64,000 nucleotides of DNA from the NCBI RefSeq assembly GCF_023343835.1, contig NC_064440.1, positions 34,045,537-34,109,536 on the forward strand. Direction: 5' to 3'. The translations under genes were made by a program, and so were the position numbers. The stretch is from Lagopus muta. Lineage: Eukaryota; Chordata; Aves; Galliformes; Phasianidae. Below are positions 1 to 7,622 of the stretch, piece by piece. The notes under the pieces were generated by a model. The model saw only the letters and a list, made by a program, of their open reading frames with translations, searched no databases and was not told where the DNA came from. Each line of letters starts with the position of its first letter. The first letter of the stretch is position 1.

Positions 1-1031
1 TTAGAGCTTCTGGTTTGGAGAGACTCAGCTGTATGTGCTGCTGTGCGGGGCCAAGGTTTGGAGATCCTTATGGGGTATTTCCAACTCAGGATATTCAGAT
101 TTATGATTCTATTTGTTTTGCTTTCTCGCTGTTCTCCTCGGATGAAAAGGAAGGTGCACCCCCCGCATCTTCTCAAGATGAAAAAGAAATTGTTTGGCAA
201 AGCTTCCTGTCCTTAATAGCTGTTTGCTTGTAGGAGATGTTTGAAAGGAAATTTTCCTGCAATTGCAGTAATTGTTGAGTGAGTTTTATTCAAGTATCAA
301 TGCAATCTTCTGGGGTTAAATTGAGATAGCTTCGGGGGCATTTTAAGAAGCAGCAGTATGAAATAATGAGAAACAGAGCTCATATACAGATGAAATTCAT
401 GCAGCTTCTTGTGAAGACAGCCTGCATTGATTATGGGGGCAAACAGGTGAGGCACAGAGAAAAATTAAAGGCCTGAAGCCTGCCAGATTGCAGGGGAGAG
501 ACTGAAATGAAGGGACAGGCAGCATGCAGAAACAAGGGGCTTTTGTAAGAGGAGGGAGACACGGGGGGCTGGGGGAAGGGTGTGGGGTGTGAACCCACTG
601 CTCAGAGCCTGAATTAGATTATCCCAGTGTAACGTTTAACCCAATCCCTCAATAAATGCACAATATCAGTGTAAGGTATCCCAAGATGGGGTGCTCAAGA
701 GCAAGGCACACTCCTAATTTATGTTTCTCTGTCAGCAGCTCTCCCCAGCATGTCCATAAAGAACATTTCTGTGTCTTCAAGGAGATGCATGCAAACAAAT
801 CTCCTTGTCCACATGCAAGCATGCCTCTTGCATCAGGTTTCTTCTTAAAGATTTCCACTCTCTGATCATAGCTGATAGTCCAAGGCAATGGCAGATACAT
901 TGGGCTATTATATTTAATTCAGGCTATTTTGAAGCCAAACCACGCTCACCCAACTGCCACTGGTAGCGAATTCATGCTGGTGGACCTGGGATCACTGCTG
1001 ACACATTCTGATGGAGCCGATTTCCTTGCAG
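1..1031. other. Upstream/intronic sequence 5' of the RAB17 coding start
   Basis: About 1 kb with no coding region I can recognise. It ends in a splice acceptor (ttccttgcag, AG at 1030-1031), so RAB17 should have at least one non-coding 5' exon here or further left. I could not place that exon or a promoter. The short open frames here lack family resemblance. By synteny the next gene to the left would be LRRFIP1, but none of it is visible. Confidence 0.5.
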
Positions 1032-1034
1032 GAC

Positions 1035-1191
1035 ATGGCGCAGACAGTGGTGCCAGGCAGCTCCCTGGGGGATAACCGTCCCACCTACATCTACAAGATG
1101 GTCCTGCTGGGAAACACATCAGTGGGAAAGTCAAGCCTTGCCTACAGATACGTGAAAAATGACTTCAAGGAGTCGCTGCCTACTGTAGGAT
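1035..1191 (+). CDS. RAB17: RAB17 coding exon 1 (P-loop)
   Basis: Encodes residues 1-52 plus one base, including the P-loop GNTSVGKS and the start of switch I. Donor gtgagt at 1192; phase 1. The exon itself begins at 1032, three bases before the ATG. Confidence 0.9.
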
Positions 1192-3721
1192 GTGAGTGAG
1201 CTGCTTCGATCCATTTCCTTCTGCCTTGTGCTGTAAGCAAAGCCACATCCAAACCACAGAGGCTCGATTTACTTCTGCCTGTTGGAGGCAGCTTAGCAGC
1301 AAAGTGAGGGAACCTGGGTTCCAAATCATACAGTCCCATCTGCCTTTTACATGTTTGGTCCCCTACACCTGTTTGGACACCTCAGAAGTGTCTCCTTCAG
1401 GTTCTTCACCCAGGTGTGGGTCCAGGAGCACAGTGGGGCAAACCTCTTTCCCACTGTTCTGCTCTGCCCAACCATGCTGAACAACCCCAGGCAGGGCACA
1501 CATCAAAACTTGTGTGTCCACCCAAAGCTGCCAAAAAGAAGGGCCACCAGCCCTGCTTGGTGACATGCTGTCCCTTCAAGTGTTACTGTATAATCAGTGA
1601 ATATTAAGATGTTATAATTACAAAATAAACAAGAGAGGCAAAGCAGATGATGATAACAGAAAGAGAATAGATAGAAAGCTCACCTGTGTCCTGGGCTCAC
1701 TTACAAAACTCCAGCAAAGCAGATCTCCAGAAGAAATCCTTCCCTACTGGTAGCCAGCTCTTAAATAGGTCTAGGAACACAGGTGAATTGCCTTCACCTG
1801 TGCTCCTCTGGCTGACTCATTGCTCACCTCAGGTTATCAATCAGGTTATCAATCAATCAGAGGTTCAGGCCATGACTGAGCAGCTCCCATACAGTTGCCC
1901 ACCACCAGTACATGGCCATGCTGTGAAACTCTTCAGGTTCAGATAGCTCTATTGGACATTGCTGTGATCTCCTACCCTATTGTCATTCACAGCAGCTACA
2001 ACAGCAGTGGTGTTGTCATCAAACCAGACGTCTCCACGCCAAGCTCTACACAGCACCATGTGAGCTGATTGGCTCGGGGTGCCTTTGAGAAAAACCCATC
2101 CAGTTTTGTGCATTGCAGCATTGTCACCACCCCTCAAAGCGGCTTTGGTCCTACAGCAGCAGACCAAAGCCCTCCACCACATATCTTGCAGGCTCCTTCT
2201 TCACACAGACAATCCAACTAGAGACAGCCACCATCAAGCTGGAGATCTGGGACACGGCTGGCCAAGAGAAGTACCACAGTGTCTGCCACCTCTACTACCG
2301 TGGTGCCCATGCTGCACTCCTTGTTTATGACCTCACTAATAAGGTGAGATGGTGGATGCACATCCTGTCCACAGGAAAACACTGCTATGTGGCAGTGGAG
2401 CTGATGGGACAAGCATCCGGATGTGTCCCTGATAAAGCAGAAGGGATCACAAACCCTAAGCAAATAAATGTCCTGCTGGGATGCATCAGCAACCGCAGAG
2501 CCCAGGGGTTCCTATCAAAGTTTCCCTGTATCTGCATCAGGAATGGCTATCCCTTTTCCCCAGGAAACATTCAACAGAGCGAAGCAGTGGCTGGTGGAAC
2601 TGGAGAAGGAGTTCCTTCCTGATGAAATTGTCATTGCTTTGGTGGGCAACAAGACAGACCTGGCTGATGAACGGGAGGTTGCAGCTGAGGTGAGCACACA
2701 CCATGTCCCCATTGCAAGCATTAAGACACATCTTAGCAGAGCCTTTTCTTCCCAAGTGGCATCCCTCTTGCTCTGCCAGGTGGTCTCCCCATTGCTGAGT
2801 GGCATGCAGGAGCCCTGCCTTGTCCCCATGGGTCCTCAAGGCTACACTGTCCCTTGGCACAGGGGAAACAATACTGCTCTTCTCATCCTAGGATGGGGAA
2901 GAGTTTGCAAGGAGCAGAAGCCTGCTTTTCGTGGAGACGTCTGCAAAATCCAACCACCAAGTAAATGACATCTTTATGGCCGTAGGTAAGGTGTGGGGTG
3001 GCTCCAGGTGAGAACTAAAGTGGGGGAACCATGGGTCCTGGCTCCCCCAAACCTCCTGTGCAACATGGGGCACAGCAGAGCTGCTCTGTCCCCAGTCTGA
3101 TGTCACATCCTCACACTGGGAACCAGTGTGAGTGCTCTGCTCTACCTCTTGCTATAAGAAGAATATTTAGAGAAGACAATGGGCTCTTCTTGCCTATGCT
3201 TCCAGGCTACAGATGGCTTCTCCCCAAAGCCCAGCTGGTCAGCAAGAGCTGCTTTGCAGCTTGTGTCCCTCCTGCCAGATTGGAGGAGGCAGTGGCTGTG
3301 GTGGCACAGCACCACATTGCCTAGGACAGACAACTCCACGCCAAGATGCAGCATTAGAGGTGCAGAGATCAAAGCCACTATGTTTTTTGGGTTAAGTACC
3401 CGACCTGGGTATACAAACCTGACCTGACCTGTGGCCCCAGCACATCTGTCCTTCAAATGACATCACCACGCTGGCTAGAAGTTGCAGGGAGGTACCTACA
3501 TGGCAGCAGTAGGGTGGGACAGAGCAGCAGGTGCATCCCAACACGCATTGGCTGACCCCATGCCCTGACAAGAGAGGTGATGCTCTGTGGCTCTGTGCTC
3601 CCCGTCAGCCCGAGAGCTCCTGCGGCGTGAAGGTGAGAAGGCAGCTGTCCCATCCACGAGTGGCAGGCAGCATTTGGACCTGCGGGCAAGCGGGACGAGG
3701 AGGGGGTGCTGCCGTGTCTGA
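1035..3721 (+). CDS. RAB17: RAB17, Ras-related small GTPase (complete CDS, 5 coding exons)
   Basis: Small GTPase that in mammals acts in epithelial transcytosis and recycling endosomes, and is implicated in melanosome release. Exons 1035-1191, 2192-2343, 2564-2689, 2892-2985 and 3609-3721 have GT/AG borders and compatible phases; they join to 642 nt, 213 aa (human RAB17 is 212). Visible motifs: P-loop GNTSVGKS (residues 26-33), switch I LPTVGC (T50), DTAGQ (73-77), NKTD (132-135), ETSAK (160-164), and C-terminal CCRV (210-213), a plausible double-geranylgeranylation signal. I chose ATG 1035 (MAQ..., as in human RAB17). The upstream in-frame ATG at 1011 lies before the acceptor AG at 1030-1031 and is therefore intronic. 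The gene converges on PRLH. No frameshift is seen. Confidence 0.93.
2192..2343 (+). CDS. RAB17: RAB17 coding exon 2 (switch II, DTAGQ)
   Basis: Starts after atcttgcag and completes Cys53. Encodes the DTAGQEKYHS switch II segment and the ALLVYD strand. Ends at AAG (K103) before gtgaga, phase 0. Confidence 0.92.
2564..2689 (+). CDS. RAB17: RAB17 coding exon 3 (NKTD guanine-specificity motif)
   Basis: 42 codons, phase 0 at both ends. Acceptor ttttccccag, donor gtgagc. Encodes ETFNRAKQW... and GNKTDL (132-135 = NKTD). Confidence 0.92.
2892..2985 (+). CDS. RAB17: RAB17 coding exon 4 (ETSAK motif)
   Basis: Acceptor catcctag, donor gtaagg. Encodes DGEEFARS... and ETSAK (160-164), the G5 box. Ends in phase 1 after A-V of the alpha-5 helix. 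Confidence 0.92.
3609..3721 (+). CDS. RAB17: RAB17 terminal exon (hypervariable tail, CCRV end)
   Basis: Starts after cccgtcag, giving A-RELLRR at the end of helix 5, then a hypervariable tail and Gly-Cys-Cys-Arg-Val followed by TGA at 3719-3721. A GT (gtgaga) occurs inside the exon at 3633, but reading through gives the expected total length and a Rab-type Cys-Cys terminus, so I treat it as unused. Confidence 0.83.
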
Positions 3722-4034
3722 GGGGCCACGGGCTCCTCACAGGATGTGGGGCTGGACCTTGTGCTGTTGGCATCGGTGGCCGAGAGGTGACAACACAGGA
3801 TAGCTCACAGCCAATGTGGAGCAATGATCCTTCTGCCCATCTTCTGCCAGTGAATGCATGCAGACCCTCAACAGGATCTCGTGATGGTGTTCTCCAGAGG
3901 TGAGTGGGGAAGTCCACAGTCAAGAAGCAGCCCAGCTGGGGACATCCCCCTGCCCCAGCCATGCACCAGCTTCCCCAGACTGAAGAGAGTTTGGCTTGTG
4001 GAGCCCATCCCAACAACTTCAAGACTTGACTGCC

Positions 4035-4040
4035 AATAAA
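4035..4040 (+). terminator. RAB17: RAB17 poly(A) signal AATAAA
   Basis: Canonical AATAAA about 315 bases after the RAB17 stop. It implies a 3' UTR of roughly 0.34 kb (3722 to about 4060). This fits a convergent arrangement with PRLH, whose own signal lies at 4747-4752 on the other strand. Confidence 0.7.
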
Positions 4041-4060
4041 AAGCAGCTCATCTTAGCCGC

Positions 4061-4746
4061 ATCCTTTTCTCTGCCCTGGGTGCCAATATGCAGGAGGTCT
4101 GGAGATGGTGAGGATCAGAGCGTGGCAGTGTAGCCCTCATCAGATGCTCCAGCTGTTAAGACCTCCTGGCCAGGAAGCCCTCCCCTCCTGCCCCCATACA
4201 CCACCACCCTCTGTGACACCTGCCCAGCACTGAGATGGGTGTGGGATGGGGGAATCCTTCCCAGCTGCTACCTCCTCCTGCCTAAATCCCCCTTTGTTAG
4301 TTAGGCAGCTAATTTGATAGCAGCTAATTGCCACTTGCCTCATTCCTCCCAGATTAACCCTTCCTTCCCTAGGCAGTCCTGGTCCCTGCTATCCATCCTT
4401 AGCTTGCATTTGGGATCCACATCATCCTCACTGCAAACTGGGGAATGGGTAAAGCAATGGAGATTTGTGAGAGGGGTGTCACAGAGTGAGTGAAGCCCTC
4501 TGACCTATGCCATGAAAACAGGGGCTCTGTAGTGATGTGGGGGGCTTGGTGCTCTCAGGGGAGTTGACACTGTGGGGATCCCATAGGATTCTCTTGCAGA
4601 AAGACAGGAGAGCCCCCAGGGCTTAATTTTAGGTGATACCACCATCACTAGAGCTCATGTCCTGTCCCACCCCAACCCCCTCCCCCCCAAGCACTGGGTT
4701 TTGGAGCAGAGAGTCAGGGCCAGGCAGGAGGAGAGGAAAAAAGGCT
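4061..4746. other. Intergenic spacer between convergent RAB17 and PRLH 3' ends
   Basis: About 0.7 kb. Contains C-rich stretches (near 4668-4688) and no coding region or repeat that I recognise. Confidence 0.5.
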
Positions 4747-4752
4747 TTTATT
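4747..4752 (-). terminator. PRLH: PRLH poly(A) signal (AATAAA on minus strand)
   Basis: TTTATT on the plus strand, i.e. AATAAA on the minus strand, only about 20 bases downstream of the PRLH stop codon, which implies a very short 3' UTR. Confidence 0.7.
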
Positions 4753-4771
4753 GGCATCCCCCATCTTCAAC

Positions 4772-4938
4772 TCAGGCACTTTGCTGCTCCAGGGGGGGCT
4801 GGGTGTGCGGGGGGATGCAGGCAGGATGCAGGACAGCCCCCCTGGGTTGGGGGCTTTCCCCAAGTGCTCGCCGTCGCCCGAATCGCCCCACGGGCCTGAT
4901 GCCACGGCCGGTGTACCAGAAGGGGTCGATGTCTGGGT
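4772..4938 (-). CDS. PRLH: PRLH coding exon 2 (PrRP20 amide core and remnant)
   Basis: Starts after the minus-strand acceptor ctctttgcag. Encodes NPDID...GIRPVGRF, then G-RRR, then a 31-residue tail and TGA (4774-4772). Confidence 0.9.
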
Positions 4939-5220
4939 CTGCAAAGAGAGAGACGGGAAACAGCCGGTGCAGGGAGGCACAGCGCGTGGGGAAGAAAGAA
5001 AGGGACCGAGGGGAGAGAGGAGTGCTCGGGACTGCCTGCCGGGCTGCTGCAAACCGACACCGCTCGAACCTATGGGGGGACCAGGGAGGGTCCTGGGGGT
5101 TCCCTTACTCCTGCTCTCCTTACTCCTGATTTCCATGGAGTGCACACGGAGGCGGCCGGCGGCAGGCGGGGCCATGCAGGTGAGCAGCAAGCACAGCAGG
5201 CAGGTGGCTCCCAACTTCAT
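4772..5220 (-). CDS. PRLH: PRLH, prolactin-releasing peptide (PrRP, RFamide) precursor
   Basis: Secreted neuropeptide precursor; PrRP is the RFamide ligand of PRLHR (GPR10), acting in feeding, stress and pituitary control. Two coding exons, 5124-5220 and 4772-4938, join at phase 1 to give 87 aa, the same length as the human precursor. Residues 1-21 form a Leu/Cys-rich signal peptide (MKLGATCLLC...). HSMEIR at 27-32 is followed by the 20-residue peptide 33-52, ending GIRPVGRF. G53 is the amide donor and RRR (54-56) the convertase site. A 31-mer (22-52) corresponds to human PrRP31. Substitutions against human include N33 for Thr and the DPFWYTGRG core. The C-terminal remnant 57-87 is Pro-rich. 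Confidence 0.93.
5124..5220 (-). CDS. PRLH: PRLH coding exon 1 (signal peptide, PrRP31 N-terminus)
   Basis: ATG at 5220; 32 codons plus one base, ending IR before donor gtaagg. The exon probably begins at 5269 after the minus-strand acceptor cccgcag, giving about 49 bases of 5' UTR. A second, nearly identical GAGTAAGG motif 15 bases further into the intron could act as an alternative donor. Confidence 0.88.
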
Positions 5221-5586
5221 CCCCGAGGCTCTCCCACGACAGCGGCTCGGCAACGGCGACAATCCCAACCTGCGGGCACATATACAGAGCAATCGCGTTC
5301 TGAGGGTGTCACGAAGCAGGCAGCTTCCCTTGGCTGGACCCTGATCGGGTTGGTAGAGAAATGATGGAGAAAGCGCGTCCCTGCCGCGGGAACGCCATCG
5401 GGGAACGCCATGGGGGAATGCCAGCCCCATCCGGATCCCATCGCAGCATCCCGGGACCGGCGGCAGGCTCAATCCCAGGAGGTGGGAGGAGATGAAGTTT
5501 GCAGCAGCCCCACCTGCAGCCGAAGCCGTCGGTTCGGGGAAGCAGCCGTGAGAGCCCTCGCCGCGCACCCTTCGCCCCGCGCTTAC

Positions 5587-5635
5587 CTCGGTCCCGCAGC
5601 GCCCGGTGCCGTCCCGCGGAGCCCAGCGCTCTCCC
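5587..5635 (-). other. PRLH: Predicted PRLH non-coding 5' exon
   Basis: On the minus strand a good donor (CGAG|gtaagc) lies at 5587/5586. A TATA element sits about 30 bases upstream of 5635, so a short untranslated exon of about 50 bases is inferred. Its start is an estimate from the TATA position only. Confidence 0.5.
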
Positions 5636-5661
5636 TGTGCGCCCCGGGGCGCTGCTGGCCG

Positions 5662-5690
5662 CTTTTATGCCCGGTTCCGTGCTGATGTCA
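5662..5690 (-). promoter_or_regulatory. PRLH: PRLH core promoter: TATA element and CRE-like site
   Basis: On the minus strand CATAAAAG occupies 5669-5662. TGACATCA, one base from the CRE consensus TGACGTCA, sits at 5690-5683 just upstream. Both lie in a CpG-rich stretch from about 5200 to 5960, at the right distance from the predicted 5' exon. That the site binds CREB/ATF factors is inference. Confidence 0.6.
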
Positions 5691-5781
5691 GAAACGAGCC
5701 CCGGCGGGGACAGAGCCGAGGCATCTCCCCTCCCCGCCGCCCCCCGCGCTCGCTCTCGTCAAATCAGGAAAAGGATTTTCG

Positions 5782-5788
5782 TGACTCA
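5782..5788. promoter_or_regulatory. AP-1 consensus site upstream of PRLH
   Basis: TGACTCA, a perfect AP-1 heptamer, about 150 bases upstream of the predicted PRLH transcription start. A further TGACG half-site lies at 5862-5866. Function is inferred from motif and position only. Confidence 0.4.
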
Positions 5789-6244
5789 TAGAGGGCCATA
5801 ATTTTATCTCCAGCCGGCCGAGGCACATCGTTCGGGAGCGTTCTGATCTCCGTCCTCGACGTGACGCGGTTCGGGACGAGGGGGAAGAATTCCACCCGTA
5901 CTGGGGGCGGGAGGGGTCGGGAGAGACGCGGTCCCTGCCCGGACGAGCAGGCGCACGGCCGCCTCCAAGCATCCCCTGCTCCGTGGGGCTGGAGCAGCAG
6001 CTGGGTACCCCTGACCGTGCTCACCCCGAGCAGTGCTGCACTGCTTTTCATGCTGCCCTCCAGCGAGGGGGCACAGCGGGGACAGCCGACCCCATATGGC
6101 CAAGTGCAAGGGGCTGCGTGGGGCCAGGGTTTAACCACAGCACCTGGGCAAAGGGGAGGGCGGGGAGACAAAGCATCCTTAGCCGCAGCATGCTGAAGGA
6201 CGACACTGTGAAATAAACCTCCGGGTTCTGGACCCTATGTCAGC

Positions 6245-6250
6245 TTTATT
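6245..6250 (-). terminator. MLPH: MLPH poly(A) signal (AATAAA on minus strand)
   Basis: TTTATT on plus, AATAAA on minus. It is the first canonical signal I see downstream of the MLPH stop codon at 7596 and implies a 3' UTR of about 1.35 kb. It is only about 0.6 kb upstream of the predicted PRLH start on the same strand. Confidence 0.55.
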
Positions 6251-7595
6251 GTGTGATGCAGTGTGCATATATAACCTCTACACAGAGCAGTAAATGTTAA
6301 AGCTACAACCTGAGCGATGCCTTATTTGTATGCTGCTGAGACTTACAAGGAAGGCTCCAGAGGGTCAAGAGTCTGCCTGACCACCTGAAAGGACTTGGCT
6401 TACTGCTGGAATCGAGTACAGCGAGAGGCATGGGGGTGAGGGTTGAACCATGGCACCAGAGCAAACCCACAGCATTGCTCAGAGCTCAGTGGAGCGCTGC
6501 AGGGATTTGTGCTCAGCTGCTGCAAACCAGCATGGTGCAGAGCCTCCACGGATGCTCGAGGGAGGGGGGACATGTGCATGTGTACGTGTACACCATGAAC
6601 TGCTTGCAAGCTGGGGAAGGTAAAAGCAGTCACACTGCCATGAGTGTAACTCTTTCCATTTCTTCAACTTCAGAAGGATTTCACTTTAAAAAAGGAAAAC
6701 TGGTAGGTAAGTTTCCAGCCTCACAGGACTGCTCGGGGATGACTGCAGGACTAATGTCTAAATAGTGAGTTCTCTGCTACGACCAAAGCTAAACCTTGTG
6801 AATTCATGCTAAAAGTAAAAGCAGAGATGGAGCTGAAGTTTTTAACAAAAATCTCCCCCTTCCCCCCCCTCTCTTCAGTTAGTGGAAGCAGAAAACAGCC
6901 AGCCTCAGAGAGTAGGAGGGTGCTGAGGGCCAGTGCAGCCTCCAGGGGACAAAGGCACACCTCCAGGGGACCTTTCTACAGACTAGAGAGAGCTTGGTGC
7001 TGGTTTTCTTCTGAGCCTGCTGATGGAACCTTGCAGGGAGAGAAGGCACCTTTGGTCAGACTGACCCCAAGCCATCTTCCTACTGGTGCAGTGAAAGCTG
7101 CTGCCTCTTCCCACAAGCCTCACCTCACTCCTGCTCCCCATATGAGCCCAGCTGCTTCAGGCAAGAAGCCTCAGTGTGTACCTACTGGGTTTAGTGCAAA
7201 GAGTCATTGGCCAAGAGCTTGCTAGGAGCAACACAGTGCAGCTCCCGTGCAGGGAAAGGAAGTGATGCCCCAGAGATGAGGCAGGACCAGTGCTGGGCTG
7301 CACATCAGGCCCTAGGACACTGTGCTTTACCGTGGGGACCCTTCCTCTGGCATCACCACCAGTGGTTCTCACAGTGTCCCTAGTGGAAGGGACAAGGAGA
7401 GCAGCATCCTGCCCAAACAGATGTTGTCCTCATGATTATCTGGCCATGTGTCTGCACTCCAGCAACTTGTTCCTCTCTCTTCCAGCTTCCAGGGGGATGT
7501 GGCCATGGGAGAAGGAGGGGCAAGCACTGGGGGAAGGCTGGGTGCTGAAGTCCCGCACTGTCACTGAAATGCAGTGGCGGGTGGGCATCCCCTCT
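6245..7595 (-). other. MLPH: Predicted MLPH 3' untranslated region
   Basis: Non-coding stretch between the MLPH stop and the poly(A) signal. No CR1 element or other repeat is evident. The open frames inside (for example 6806-7225 plus strand) show no recognisable protein. Its extent is inferred from the poly(A) signal. Confidence 0.5.
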
Positions 7596-7622
7596 TCAGG
7601 ACAAGTGGGTCATCACTGGCTT
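7596..7622 (-). CDS. MLPH: MLPH terminal coding exon 16
   Basis: Nine codons: KPVMTHLS then stop. Joined to the ...LFA end of exon 15 it gives [10 protein letters not shown], closely matching the human terminus FAKPVVAHQS, so I prefer it to reading on from exon 15 into the intron. Acceptor gtgccttgcag. Confidence 0.85.
   Translation of the reverse strand, partial: KPVMTHLS

Larger units (their letters stand above)
5200..5960. other. CpG-rich island over the PRLH 5' end
   Basis: Visibly GC- and CpG-dense relative to its surroundings, with many CG dinucleotides between 5220 and 5960. It covers the first coding exon, the predicted 5' exon and the promoter of PRLH. Boundaries are by eye. Confidence 0.6.

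Noticed and set aside
1011-1034. Upstream in-frame ATG for RAB17 at 1011
   Set aside because: A splice acceptor (ttccttgcag) ends at 1031 between the two ATGs, and the ATG at 1035 matches the MAQ start of human RAB17, so 1011 is intronic.
3531-3903. Alternative RAB17 last exons after the GT at 3633, in the frames ending at 3803 or 3903
   Set aside because: They lack a terminal Cys-Cys and make the protein too long; read-through to TGA 3719 gives CCRV and 213 residues. The resemblance of KRDEEG in another frame to the human tail was judged chance.
4714-5568. 284-codon minus-strand open frame over PRLH
   Set aside because: Only its middle (signal peptide and HSMEIR) is real; the rest is GC-rich intron and upstream sequence open by composition.
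6211-6217. Plus-strand AATAAA near 6212
   Set aside because: No plus-strand gene ends here; both neighbouring genes are on the minus strand.
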